Shown here: piece by piece, positions 21,133-30,468 of the stretch | How positions within the stretch are numbered: position 1 is the stretch's first letter | How the letters are laid out: each line of letters opens with the position of its first letter | Assembly (NCBI RefSeq): GCF_000280055.1 | Contig: NZ_ALAB01000001.1 | Coordinates: 62,001 to 126,000 of the forward strand | From: Alishewanella aestuarii B11 | GTDB lineage: Bacteria > Pseudomonadota > Gammaproteobacteria > Enterobacterales > Alteromonadaceae | DNA: 64,000 nucleotides | Direction: 5' to 3' | The notes under the pieces: generated by a model | Database searches by the model: none | Told to the model about the DNA's origin: nothing | Seen by the model: the letters and a program-made list of their open reading frames with translations, nothing else | Position numbers and translations under genes: made by a program

Positions 21133-21143
21133 TTATATAGAGG
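21133..21143 (+). repeat. TTATATAGAGG leader repeat, copy 2
   Basis: Identical to 20868-20878 and also serves as ribosome site region, here nine bases before the ATG at 21153. Confidence 0.5.
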
Positions 21144-21152
21144 ATAAGCTTG

Positions 21153-21863
21153 ATGTCTTATCAGAAACTCTTTCGCAAAGAGGCGCTTCGGCACCAGTAT
21201 AAATCACAGGAATTTGGTGAGTCTGTTATCCAGCAGCCATTGCTACTTGATAAAGCCTTGCTGATTATGGTGATTGCCGTGTGTCTGTTGATGAGTTTGG
21301 CGGTTGTTTACCCCTTTGTAAGCACTGAGCGTCTAAGCCTTGAAGCGCATGAATCCAACTACTTTCCTGTTGTGTCGCCAACCCCAGTTGTGGTTGAGCG
21401 GCATTTGCATCCGGATGGAAGCCGTGTTAACCGTGAGCAGGTCATTACTCAGGTCCGGACCTTTGATGGTGTTAGCCGCCGTGAGCAAGTGGATCTGATG
21501 AGTGCCAGTGAAACCGGGGTTTACTTTTCGGTAATCAATGCTGGAACGTCCGCGCAGCCATTTCAGCCCATTGCCAAAATTTTGCGCACGAATGAAGATC
21601 ATCTTTTTTTCTTTACATTAACTGGCGCAAAAGCCAAACAATTGAAGCCGGGGCAATGGGTGAAATTAACATCTGGGCATCACCAGGCCAGTGGCAAGGT
21701 CCACTCAGTCATTGGACCTTTTCAGCAAGGCAGAATCAATATCGGCATTCAGTTGCAGTCTGCCTACGATGTAGGGGTTTTGCATCCGTCAGCGGCCGTT
21801 CGGTTGGAGCTTAGTGTGAAACGGAACAATTTTTTTGCTTTGCTGCGTAAGGAAGGAGCATGA
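21153..21863 (+). CDS. Short HlyD-family adaptor for bacteriocin/peptide export
   Basis: This 236-residue protein starts LFRKEALRHQYKSQEFGE, typical of CvaA-type adaptors, followed by one membrane helix (LLIMVIAVCLLMSLAVVYPFV, about residues 35-55). The C-terminal part looks like the beta-barrel domain (KPGQWVKLTSG). It is little more than half the usual ~400 residues: the lipoyl and long coiled-coil segments appear to be missing. The end overlaps the exporter gene by four bases. I take ATG 21153; a TTG one codon earlier is less likely. Confidence 0.8.
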   Translation: MSYQKLFRKEALRHQYKSQEFGESVIQQPLLLDKALLIMVIAVCLLMSLAVVYPFVSTERLSLEAHESNYFPVVSPTPVVVERHLHPDGSRVNREQVITQVRTFDGVSRREQVDLMSASETGVYFSVINAGTSAQPFQPIAKILRTNEDHLFFFTLTGAKAKQLKPGQWVKLTSGHHQASGKVHSVIGPFQQGRINIGIQLQSAYDVGVLHPSAAVRLELSVKRNNFFALLRKEGA

Positions 21864-23974
21864 ACCTCTCCGACTATATACAGTTTAGAAACCAGCAGCT
21901 ACCGGTTTATTTGCAAAGTGAGGTTGCCGAATGCGGTATCACATGTATTGCGATGGTCGCTTATTATCATGGTTTTAAAACCAATATGCTGGCAATGCGG
22001 CAGAAGTACCCGGCTGGTTTGCATGGTGTGACCGTAAAGCAAATCGTGCAAATTGCCGATGAGCTAGGTTTATCTGCTCGGGTACTGAAGCTGGATTTAG
22101 GCCAACTGGCGAAAGTAAAAAAACCGGCCATTTTACACTGGAACTTCAACCACTTTGTGACTTTGGCCAAGGTTAGTGGTAAGGGCATCACCATTCATGA
22201 TCCGGCGAAAGGACGGCTGACACTGGACTGGAATCAGGTATCCGAAAGCTTTACCGGCATTGTTATTGAGCTGGTTCCTTCCGCCGGCTTTGAGCGTAAA
22301 GATGAACGAGTTCGGGTACCGTTGCGTCACTTTATCGGCAAAGTGGATGGGCTCTGGTCTTCACTAGGGAAAATTTTTGTCATTGCCTTGCTGTTGCAGG
22401 GGCTATTTCTGGTGTCGCCCTATTACATACGGGTGGTGATTGACCAGGGCATAAACTCCGGCCAGGCCAGCTTGCTGTGGTCTGTTTTTATTGGCTTTTC
22501 TTTGGTACTGGTATTGTCGGTTTTAGCGCAAATTATTCGCTCTGCCGCCATTATGTACCTGGATAAAAACCTGAGTTTTCAAATCAAAGCCAACATTCAG
22601 CGCCATTTGTTGCACTTACCGCTTAGCTTTTTTGAAAGCCGCCATGTTGGGGATATTAAGTCACGGTTTGAAGCCTTTAATGAAGTGCAACGTCTGATTA
22701 GTCGTGGCTTTATTACGGCTGTGGTGGATGGTTTGCTCAGTATCACCACCCTACTGATAATGTTCCACTACAACAAGGCTCTGGCACTGGTCTCTGTTGG
22801 CTTTTTAGTGGCCCTATATTTGATACGTTTTTTCCTGACCAGTAAGGAAAACGAACATCTGGAGCAGCAACTTAGTAAGCATGCCCGGGAAAACAGCCAT
22901 TTTATTGAAACCATTCGGGCCATTATGCCGATCAAAAGCTTTGCTAAGGAAAATAGCCGGTTATCCAGTTGGATGAACTTTTATGCCGATACGCTAAATG
23001 CCAGCATTCAACGTGAAAAGATCACCATAGCCAGCGATATAACACAAAATGCGCTTGGACGGGTTGAGTATCTGGTTATCGTGTTAATTGGTGCGCACTT
23101 TATCATTGATGGGGCTCTTAGCCTTGGCATGTTTCTGGCTTACCTGGCTTATCGCCAGCAGTTTGCCGACAGCGCACAGTCTCTGGTAGATAATATTTTC
23201 CGCTTTCGGATTGCAGGCACTTATTTGCGCCGGATGTCAGATATCGTATTGCAGCAACCGGAGCAGGATCAAGCCAACATTGCGTTGCAACCCTCTCAAG
23301 TCGCAGGCGCTTTGGAAGTCAAAAATTTGCACTTTCGTTACAGTGACAGTACGCCCTGGTTGTATCAGGGGCTGAGCTTTAAAGTTGATGCGGGAGAGTC
23401 GGTCGCTATTGTTGGCCGCTCCGGGCTCGGAAAATCGACGCTACTAAAAATTATGACGGGTTTAATACAGCCGCAGCAAGGGGACTTGTTGCTGGATGGC
23501 ATGCCATTAAAGTCTTTGGGCTTCAGGCAATTTCGCAGTTACAGCGCTACAGTGATGCAAAATGATCAATTATTAAATGGTTCTTTGCTGGAAAATATTA
23601 CCTTTTTTGAGCCATCGCCAATTCTTGAATTGGTCAAAGAGGCCCTACAAGGGGCTGCCATTTGGGACGAAGTCCAGGCAATGCCGATGGGATTACACAC
23701 TCAGGTTGGCGATCTTGGCAGTGCTTTATCCGGTGGGCAAAAACAACGTATTTTGTTGGCAAGAGCATTTTACGCTCAACCTAAGATTCTGTTTCTGGAC
23801 GAAGCAACCAGTCACCTGGATAGCTTAAGCGAACAACGCGTTAATGAGTATCTGAAACAAAAGAAGATGACTCGGATCAGCGTCGCCCATCGCAAGGAAA
23901 CTATAGAGGCGGCAGATAGAGTGATTGACCTGACTGAGTTAATCAGCAATACCCCTAATGCACAAAGCGCATAA
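21860..23974 (+). CDS. Peptidase-containing ABC transporter (C39 peptidase, CvaB/LctT-like)
   Basis: This 704-residue protein has three domains. The C39 peptidase (about 12-135) carries Gln19, catalytic Cys25 in AECGITC, His98 in NHFVTL and Asp114 in HDPAKG. A six-helix ABC domain (about 165-450) follows, then an ATPase with Walker A GRSGLGKST, signature LSGGQKQR and ILFLDEAT. It removes double-glycine leaders and exports the core. The catalytic residues are all present, so it should be active on the 20885 peptide and perhaps the 13986 peptide. Confidence 0.95.
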   Translation: MNLSDYIQFRNQQLPVYLQSEVAECGITCIAMVAYYHGFKTNMLAMRQKYPAGLHGVTVKQIVQIADELGLSARVLKLDLGQLAKVKKPAILHWNFNHFVTLAKVSGKGITIHDPAKGRLTLDWNQVSESFTGIVIELVPSAGFERKDERVRVPLRHFIGKVDGLWSSLGKIFVIALLLQGLFLVSPYYIRVVIDQGINSGQASLLWSVFIGFSLVLVLSVLAQIIRSAAIMYLDKNLSFQIKANIQRHLLHLPLSFFESRHVGDIKSRFEAFNEVQRLISRGFITAVVDGLLSITTLLIMFHYNKALALVSVGFLVALYLIRFFLTSKENEHLEQQLSKHARENSHFIETIRAIMPIKSFAKENSRLSSWMNFYADTLNASIQREKITIASDITQNALGRVEYLVIVLIGAHFIIDGALSLGMFLAYLAYRQQFADSAQSLVDNIFRFRIAGTYLRRMSDIVLQQPEQDQANIALQPSQVAGALEVKNLHFRYSDSTPWLYQGLSFKVDAGESVAIVGRSGLGKSTLLKIMTGLIQPQQGDLLLDGMPLKSLGFRQFRSYSATVMQNDQLLNGSLLENITFFEPSPILELVKEALQGAAIWDEVQAMPMGLHTQVGDLGSALSGGQKQRILLARAFYAQPKILFLDEATSHLDSLSEQRVNEYLKQKKMTRISVAHRKETIEAADRVIDLTELISNTPNAQSA

Positions 23975-23988
23975 AGGCAGGATAAAGA

Positions 23989-25218
23989 ATGAAGAAAAAC
24001 ATAAGTAAACTGGTCTACAGTGGGATTGGCCTGCTATCGGTTTTGCTGCTAATTAGCGGCTGGAGCATCGGTTTTGCCGGTGGGCTGCACTATCTCAGTG
24101 CATCCAGTGTCAGCGTGGCGACGGTGCAAAGTGGCGACTTTACCCAGCGGGTGACCGGCTATGGTAGCTTGCAATCGCAAAATCAGCGTTTGTTGACTGC
24201 CAGCAGCATGGCGACGGTGGATGAAATCAAGCTGCGCCCGGGTGCCGTGGTCGAGCCGGATACGGTGATCCTGACGTTAAAAAACCCTGCCCTGGAAATT
24301 GCCGCCCAACAGGCGCTGGCAAATTTGCACAACAAGCGCAGCAACAGCCGACGGCTGGCGCTGGAGCAGCAGCGCGAAATTCTGGAGCAAAGCTCGCGTC
24401 TGGCTGAGCTGAAATCCGACGCGGAGCTGGCCGCTTTGCAAGTTGAAGCCGAAGCGCCGCTGGCCGCAGCTGGCATTATCTCTGGCATGGATGCCAGACG
24501 TAGCCGGGCCCGGGCCGAGCAATTGGCCGAGCGTTATCAGTTGGAGCAGCAAAAGCTCACCACCCTGCAGGAAGTGCATCAGCAGTATTTATTGATCCAG
24601 CAGGAAGATATTCAGCAGGCAGAGGCCGAGCTGGCCAATGCGACCTATCAGCTACAGCAACTGGTGGTGCGGGCTGGTTTGGCCGGTGTGCTGCAGCGCT
24701 TGCCGGTCAGTTTGGGCCAGAGCGTCAATGTTGGCGACCAACTGGCGCTGGTCGGCAGCTTGTCGCCTTTGGTGGCGGAGGTGAAAGTGCCGCAAATGCA
24801 GGTAAGGTTGTTGCAGGCAGGTGCCAGCGCTGAAGTCGATACCCGCCATGGCATTATTACCGGCCAGGTGGTGCGGATAGATCCTGTAGTAGCCGATGGC
24901 GCTGTGCAGGTGGATATTTTATTGCCCGAGCAATTATCCGCTGATATCCGGCCGATGCAGATGGTGGATGCGCGCATTCATGGCCAAAGCCGTGGTCAGG
25001 TCAGCTTTGTCGATCGTCCGGTTGGGGTGGCGGAAGATGCGCAGGTCGAGCTGTTTAAGCTGGATGCTAAACAAGTGGCCAGCAGGGTGCCGGTGCAATT
25101 TGGTAAGGCTTCTGGCCAGCAAATAGAAGTGGTGTCGGGCTTAAACCCGGGCGACCGTATTATTATCAGCGATCTGCAGCTTGATAGCAGTGTGCGGCAA
25201 CTGAAACTGACTCAGTAA
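23989..25218 (+). CDS. Periplasmic adaptor (HlyD/MacA-like membrane-fusion protein)
   Basis: This 409-residue protein has an N-terminal membrane anchor (about 10-32), a lipoyl-type half-motif (TVDEIKLRPGAVVEPDTVILTLKNP), a Gln/Glu-rich alpha-hairpin (about 105-205) and beta-barrel domains. It pairs with the following ATPase and permease as a MacAB-like pump. It is separate from and longer than the short adaptor before the C39 exporter. The composition is GC-richer than the first half of the locus. Confidence 0.9.
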   Translation: MKKNISKLVYSGIGLLSVLLLISGWSIGFAGGLHYLSASSVSVATVQSGDFTQRVTGYGSLQSQNQRLLTASSMATVDEIKLRPGAVVEPDTVILTLKNPALEIAAQQALANLHNKRSNSRRLALEQQREILEQSSRLAELKSDAELAALQVEAEAPLAAAGIISGMDARRSRARAEQLAERYQLEQQKLTTLQEVHQQYLLIQQEDIQQAEAELANATYQLQQLVVRAGLAGVLQRLPVSLGQSVNVGDQLALVGSLSPLVAEVKVPQMQVRLLQAGASAEVDTRHGIITGQVVRIDPVVADGAVQVDILLPEQLSADIRPMQMVDARIHGQSRGQVSFVDRPVGVAEDAQVELFKLDAKQVASRVPVQFGKASGQQIEVVSGLNPGDRIIISDLQLDSSVRQLKLTQ

Positions 25219-25228
25219 GGATTGAACA

Positions 25229-25942
25229 ATGAAAACCGACGTACTTAATGTAAAACAACTTAAAAAAATCTTTCAATCCGGCCAGCAACAGCAAGCGGTG
25301 TTAAATGGCGTCAGTTTTAGCGTGCAGGAAGGTGACTATGTGGCCATTTGCGGCCCCTCTGGCTGCGGTAAATCTACCTTACTTAATATTCTGGGCCTGC
25401 TCGATACCGCCGATGGCGGTGAATACTGCATCGATGGACTCTTGGTATCGGATATGAACGCCGAGCAGCGCGCGCAAATGCGCAGCCGCCGTATTGGCTT
25501 TGTGTTTCAGGCGTTTAACCTGATTGATGAATACACCGTACTGGATAATGTTGCTTTGCCACTAAAATACCGCGGCGATAGTGTTAAACAGCGCCAGGCA
25601 CGGGCACTGCAGTGTCTGGAAAAAGTTGGCTTGGCCGATAAAGCCGCGCTTTTCCCCAACCAGTTATCCGGTGGTCAGCAGCAGCGGGTGTCGATTGCCC
25701 GGGCATTGGCGGCCGACTCCGGCATTATGCTGGTGGATGAGCCTACCGGTAACCTAGACTCCAAAAATGGCGATGCGGTGATGGCCTTACTGGCCGATTT
25801 ACACCAGCAGGGTACTACCATCGTACTGGTCACCCACGACCCGCGCTACGCCACTATGGCGCACCGGCAGATCCATTTGCTGGATGGTCAGGTGGTCGCC
25901 GACGAGGCGCTGCAGACTGATGCAGAGGAGCAAGTGGCATGA
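25229..25942 (+). CDS. ABC transporter ATPase, MacB/LolD type
   Basis: This 237-residue ATPase has Walker A GPSGCGKST, the LolD/MacB-type Q-loop segment RIGFVFQAFNLIDEYTVLDNVALPL, signature LSGGQQQRVSIARALA and Walker B MLVDEPTGNLDS. It starts 10 bases after the adaptor and overlaps the permease by four bases. In this family ATP drives a mechanical permease that acts on periplasmic substrates. Confidence 0.95.
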   Translation: MKTDVLNVKQLKKIFQSGQQQQAVLNGVSFSVQEGDYVAICGPSGCGKSTLLNILGLLDTADGGEYCIDGLLVSDMNAEQRAQMRSRRIGFVFQAFNLIDEYTVLDNVALPLKYRGDSVKQRQARALQCLEKVGLADKAALFPNQLSGGQQQRVSIARALAADSGIMLVDEPTGNLDSKNGDAVMALLADLHQQGTTIVLVTHDPRYATMAHRQIHLLDGQVVADEALQTDAEEQVA

Positions 25943-28359
25943 ATGGGCGCCTAATCTGGTCGATGCTGTGGCGCAACTTTCTGCAAGCCAGGCAATACTA
26001 CCTGACTGTCGTGGTCAGCCTGGTGTTTACCCTGACCTTGCTGTTTAGTGTGCTGAGTTTGGTCAATATTACCTACTTCGCGCCCCTGCCTTATCAGAAT
26101 GACCGCGAGCTTTACTATGTTGGCGGTGAGCTAAATTACCAGGGGGCGTTGGAGCATTCCAGCAATGTACAGACCTTGTTTGACTTGAAAGAAAAAAGTC
26201 AGTTGCTGCAGCAGATGGCGGTGTATTTTAGCTTTCAAACTGAGTACAAGCTGCTGGATCAGCCAACACGGCCAAGAGTTCCGGTACTGTTTGGCGCGCA
26301 CGATATTTTCGAGGTGATGGGGGTAGAGCCTTTATTAGGCCGGCTTTTTAACGAGCAAGAACAAATGGGCAATAAGCAGCCCTCGGTGGTGCTCAGTCAG
26401 GCCGTCTGGCAACAGCATTATGGCGCTCGGCCGGATATTGTCGGCCAAAGCATTCAGCTGAATCAGCGCCAGTTTACTGTGATAGGGGTGGTGAAGCAGG
26501 CGCTGGAGTTGCCGGGCTTTACCGATGCGCATGAGGCCATTTGGCTACCGCTGGATATGGATGAGCGAATCGATATACGCGGCTTTGGGGGTTACTCTAG
26601 TGGTTTTGCGGCGCTGGGCCGGTTAAAGCCGGGGGTAAGCCAGCAGCAGGCTAATGCCGAGGCATATCAGCTGTTAAAGCAAGCGTCAATCGAGCGCGAT
26701 CCGGATTTTCAGCATATGTTCGATTACTACGGCAAAGTGGTGCCACTGCGACAGCAAATTCAGGGTGACTCAGGCCGTTTGGTACTGATGCTGTTGGCCG
26801 GTGTCTCACTGCTGACGTTAATTGCCCTGGTCAATTTATCCAGCATGCAGCTGGCACGGGCGGTTAAACGCTTGCAGCCGCTGGCGGTCTGTTACGCCTT
26901 CGGTGCCAGCAAAAAACAAATGTTTCTGCAGGTATTTCGCCACAATGCCGCTTTGTTGGCTGGCTCGGGGTTGCTGGCACTATTGTTAACCTGGCTGGGT
27001 TTTGGCGTGATAGCACAAGTTGCTGCCGACCAGCTGCCAAGGATCAGCGTACTGCGCATCGACGGCCTGATGCTGCTGCTCACTACTCTGGTGCTGTTGG
27101 TCATAGCCTTGCTCTTTAGCTGGATTGAGCTTAGCGGCGTCCGTGAACAGCAATTAATGGCCAGTTTGCAAAGCAGTGGCAAAGGAGCTGGTAAGCAGCT
27201 TAAACAAGGGGTGGCGCATACTTTAATCGGGGTGCAGCTAATGTTGTCCTTACTGGTGTTGCTGGCGACTGCCCATGTTTTTGTTGCCGCCTGGACGGAA
27301 GCCAACCGACCTACCGGTATCGACAGCACCGATCTTTGGGCTCTGACAGTCAACTACAGCGACTTGGACAACCGCGAGCAACGGCAAAACCAACATCGGG
27401 CTGTGCTGCAAAGTCTGACTGCTTTGCCTCAGGTGCAGCAAGTTACTGCGGTATCTGAGCCACGCGCACCCCGGGTGCGTAATCAGGATGCGGTAAGCAA
27501 TTCGCAAGGGGAAGTCATCACCTCGGCCCGGCAAATTGCCGTACTGCCAGGTTACTTCCAATTTTACGGTCTTGAGCTTAGTGGTCAGGATTTTACTGCT
27601 GAGCATGTTGGGCTGGAGCACTACCCACTGATGATCAATCAACGGCTGGCTGATCGTATTGCCCGTTTATCGGGTAAAACTGCTGTGGGCCAAACCCTGA
27701 CGCATAATGATGACGGCATCCAACGGTCGATTATTGGCGTGGTGGCCAATACCAACTTTCCCGGCGATCAGGGTTATGAGGTGGATGAAGTCTATTACCC
27801 GGCAGAAAACTCCGGCTGGCGTGATTACAGCTATCTGCTAAAGCTAATGCCTGGTGCAACCCTTACCGATACTGCTTTGCTTGAGCTGCTACGCCAGCAG
27901 GATCCACGGCTTGATTTAATTGAACTCACAACGGTAGCAGCCGCTTTTGATCGCTTTTCGCTATCGCACCGGCTGGCGGCGGCCTTGGCGGCCACCCTGG
28001 CACTGATGAGTTTACTGACGGTGCTGGCCGGTATTGCCGGTATTGTCAGCTATCTGGTGCAGGCGCGGCGGTATCAGCTGGGAGTAGAAATGGCGATGGG
28101 AGCCAGCTTAAAGCAATTGCTAAAAGACAACCTGGTTAAGCTGGCGCAGCCAATAGCGGCGGCGCTGCTGCTGGGCTTTTCCTGCTTCTTTTTCTTAGCC
28201 GGTATCAGCCGCACCCAACCCGAGCTGATGTTTCAAGCCAACTGGACGCTGGTAGCGGCCTTGCTGGCGCTATTGGCATTAGCCGCCCTGCTCTGCAGCT
28301 TGGTGCCGCTGCGCCGGGTGTTGCTGACTGATCCGGTGAAGGCGCTGCGCAATGAGTGA
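25939..28359 (+). CDS. FtsX/MacB-type ABC permease
   Basis: This 806-residue protein has an N-terminal membrane helix (about 20-44), a periplasmic MacB_PCD-like domain, three helices near 280-400, a second periplasmic domain and three C-terminal helices. This doubled layout is like the separate-permease relatives of MacB. It ends in PLRRVLLTDPVKALRNE, the usual family end. With the previous two genes it makes a tripartite pump that may expel the mature peptide or protect the producer. Confidence 0.9.
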   Translation: MNGRLIWSMLWRNFLQARQYYLTVVVSLVFTLTLLFSVLSLVNITYFAPLPYQNDRELYYVGGELNYQGALEHSSNVQTLFDLKEKSQLLQQMAVYFSFQTEYKLLDQPTRPRVPVLFGAHDIFEVMGVEPLLGRLFNEQEQMGNKQPSVVLSQAVWQQHYGARPDIVGQSIQLNQRQFTVIGVVKQALELPGFTDAHEAIWLPLDMDERIDIRGFGGYSSGFAALGRLKPGVSQQQANAEAYQLLKQASIERDPDFQHMFDYYGKVVPLRQQIQGDSGRLVLMLLAGVSLLTLIALVNLSSMQLARAVKRLQPLAVCYAFGASKKQMFLQVFRHNAALLAGSGLLALLLTWLGFGVIAQVAADQLPRISVLRIDGLMLLLTTLVLLVIALLFSWIELSGVREQQLMASLQSSGKGAGKQLKQGVAHTLIGVQLMLSLLVLLATAHVFVAAWTEANRPTGIDSTDLWALTVNYSDLDNREQRQNQHRAVLQSLTALPQVQQVTAVSEPRAPRVRNQDAVSNSQGEVITSARQIAVLPGYFQFYGLELSGQDFTAEHVGLEHYPLMINQRLADRIARLSGKTAVGQTLTHNDDGIQRSIIGVVANTNFPGDQGYEVDEVYYPAENSGWRDYSYLLKLMPGATLTDTALLELLRQQDPRLDLIELTTVAAAFDRFSLSHRLAAALAATLALMSLLTVLAGIAGIVSYLVQARRYQLGVEMAMGASLKQLLKDNLVKLAQPIAAALLLGFSCFFFLAGISRTQPELMFQANWTLVAALLALLALAALLCSLVPLRRVLLTDPVKALRNE

Positions 28360-28861
28360 TTTAAAGATGAGTGAACCTATAAAAAGAACCGTCAATTGGG
28401 AAAAATATACCGCACTAAGCTCGATGCTGGTGGCAGTATTAGCCTTGGCCATTTCCATCTGGCAAAGTTATAACATACAGCAGCATAATAAATTGTCGCT
28501 TAGACCTTATTTGGAAGCAGAATTTAACACTACTTTAGAGGACGGCTGGGAACTCTATATTAATAATCAGGGGTTGGGGCCGGCTCAGGTGACGGATGTA
28601 AAATACATAGTTGATGGCACTATATATCGGGATAGGGATGCGTTTCTAATTGCACTGGGTGAGGATCCAGATTGTTATGTTATGGGAAATGTAGGTCGCT
28701 TTTATAAAGTGTCAGATAGGCAGATAGTTTTTAGTACTTTGAATAACACTTGTCGCAAAACTGAAGCTGAGTTGATGGCATTGCTAAGCCGGATGCAAAT
28801 GATCCTCGATTATCAATCTTTATACGGCGAGACATATCAATTGGTAATTGGACAACACTGA
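28352..28861 (+). CDS. Small membrane-anchored protein of unknown function, end of the peptide-export operon
   Basis: This 169-residue protein overlaps the permease gene by eight bases. One helix (LSSMLVAVLALAISIWQSY, about residues 23-41) is followed by a domain with ELYINNQGLGPAQVTDVKYIVDG. Similar helix-plus-sandwich proteins are common as uncharacterised cargo. Its place as last gene of a peptide locus suggests an immunity role, but no motif supports this. An alternative start is ATG 28367. Confidence 0.7.
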   Translation: MSDLKMSEPIKRTVNWEKYTALSSMLVAVLALAISIWQSYNIQQHNKLSLRPYLEAEFNTTLEDGWELYINNQGLGPAQVTDVKYIVDGTIYRDRDAFLIALGEDPDCYVMGNVGRFYKVSDRQIVFSTLNNTCRKTEAELMALLSRMQMILDYQSLYGETYQLVIGQH

Positions 28862-28916
28862 GTAATAAGCGGAGACAATGGTTTGTATCTAAAACCGCTG
28901 TATTCGCCGTTTTTAC

Positions 28917-29159
28917 TCACTGGCGCCGAGCTTGCTTGGCCGCCTGCCATTCAGCTTGGGTGATTGGGCTGGTGGTAAGTTGTGATAAATCGTGCTGCTG
29001 ATACTGCGCTTTACGGGCCGCCACCTGCTGCATAATAGCCGCCAGCTCAGCCTCTGAACGACGGTTCCAGTCGACAATTTCACTGATATGCCGATAGCAG
29101 CCAATGCAGATTTTGGCACTATCTAACTTACAGCAGGCGACGCAGGGCGATTCGATCAT
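28917..29159 (-). CDS. DUF1289 family small Cys-rich protein
   Basis: This protein of about 80 residues starts MIESPCVACCKLD and continues with ICIGCYRHISEIVDW, the full DUF1289 pattern of four or five cysteines that may bind Fe-S or zinc. Its function is unknown. I choose the ATG at 29159; an upstream in-frame TTG (29180) would add seven residues but relatives start just before SPC. It is convergent with the export operon. Confidence 0.85.
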   Translation of the reverse strand: MIESPCVACCKLDSAKICIGCYRHISEIVDWNRRSEAELAAIMQQVAARKAQYQQHDLSQLTTSPITQAEWQAAKQARRQ

Positions 29160-29216
29160 CTTAAGCTTTTCTTTAGCCAAATAAGCTGACCGGGTGAGCC
29201 CCGGCCAGCAGCGACT

Positions 29217-30353
29217 TTAACTCTTATCTACCAGCACTGCGATGGCACCATCACCGGTGACATTACAGGCCGTACCGAAGCTATCCTGCGCCATATAAAG
29301 CGCTATCATCAGCGCGATAGCGCCTTCGCCAAAGCCCAGCATAGAGCCGAGTAACCCGACTGCCGACATGACCGCGCCGCCAGGCACGCCGGGCGCTGCT
29401 AACATCACCACGCCCAAAGTCAGGATAAACGGAATCATCGTCAGCAAAGAGGGAATTTCCAGATTGCTCTTCATCATAATGACGGCAACAGCACAGCTGA
29501 CGATAGTAATGGTGGAGCCCGACAGATGAATAGTGGCGCACAAGGGCACTGAGAAGTTTGCTACTTCGTCCTTAACACCATTATTTTTGGTGGCTTGCAG
29601 CGAAACCGGGATGGTTGCCGCACTGGACATGGTTCCGAGCGCCGTAAAGTAGGCCGGCAGCATATTGCGAATTAACGTAAAAGGCGACTTGCCTGCTTTG
29701 ATACCGGCAATAACAAACAAAGTAATAATCCAGGCCCAGTGCAATAATATAGCCAGAATCAGCACTATGCCGAAAGTTTTCAGGGTGACGAAAACCGTAC
29801 CGGCTGCGGCCATCTGTGCGAATACACCGGCAATATACAGCGGTAGCAGTGGGATAATCACTTTGCTCAGTAATAGCTGAATGATATCGCGACCCTGATC
29901 CGATAATTGTTGCAAAGCGACGGCCCGGGTACTGGCAATGCCAAGACCAAATACAAAAGCCAGCGCCAGCGCGGTCATCACACTAAACACCGGCGGGATA
30001 TTCATTTCGATGTAAGGCACCAGATTGACGCCTTCGGTACCCGCCAGATCGGCCGCTGCGGGTGCCAACATCGGAATGACCAGGGCGGCAATCAAAAATG
30101 CCAGTACACCGGCAGCAATAGTCGAAACATAGGCCAGACCAAGAGTGCGGCCCAATAGTTTTCCCGAATTGCGCGGCAGGGCGGCGATACCACTGGTAAT
30201 AAAGAATAAGATCAGTAATGGAATGGTGAAAAATAACAACTGACCAAATAGCGCTTTAAAGGTGATCAGAATTTGTGTTAGCCAATGTGGTGCATACAGC
30301 CCCAGTAACATCCCCAGCACGATGCCGGCGACTAATTTTAGGATCAGTAACAT
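29217..30353 (-). CDS. Dicarboxylate/amino acid:cation symporter (DAACS/SDF family)
   Basis: This 378-residue membrane transporter has about eight helices and two re-entrant loops. The family signature lies near TALGTMSSAATIPVSLQA, with SVPLCATIHLSGSTI after it and APGVPGGAVMSAVGLL later. It co-transports glutamate, aspartate, serine or C4-dicarboxylates with Na+ or H+; the substrate is not clear from sequence. It is a single gene. Confidence 0.92.
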   Translation of the reverse strand: MLLILKLVAGIVLGMLLGLYAPHWLTQILITFKALFGQLLFFTIPLLILFFITSGIAALPRNSGKLLGRTLGLAYVSTIAAGVLAFLIAALVIPMLAPAAADLAGTEGVNLVPYIEMNIPPVFSVMTALALAFVFGLGIASTRAVALQQLSDQGRDIIQLLLSKVIIPLLPLYIAGVFAQMAAAGTVFVTLKTFGIVLILAILLHWAWIITLFVIAGIKAGKSPFTLIRNMLPAYFTALGTMSSAATIPVSLQATKNNGVKDEVANFSVPLCATIHLSGSTITIVSCAVAVIMMKSNLEIPSLLTMIPFILTLGVVMLAAPGVPGGAVMSAVGLLGSMLGFGEGAIALMIALYMAQDSFGTACNVTGDGAIAVLVDKS

Positions 30354-30379
30354 AGATGGTTCTCGTTATTATGGTTTAC

Positions 30380-30398
30380 CAGAGCGATAGTCGCTCTG
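30380..30398 (-). other. Stem-loop in the leader of the symporter gene
   Basis: CAGAGCGA and TCGCTCTG form a perfect 8-base stem around a 3-base loop, 27 bases before the symporter start on the minus strand. No T tract follows, so it is more likely a leader structure or operator than a terminator. Confidence 0.35.
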
Positions 30399-30468
30399 CC
30401 TGGTTGTTCCCCACCGCAGAGCATATCACACTCCGGTCAGCGTTAGCTGCTCTGGCTGGTTTAGCCAG

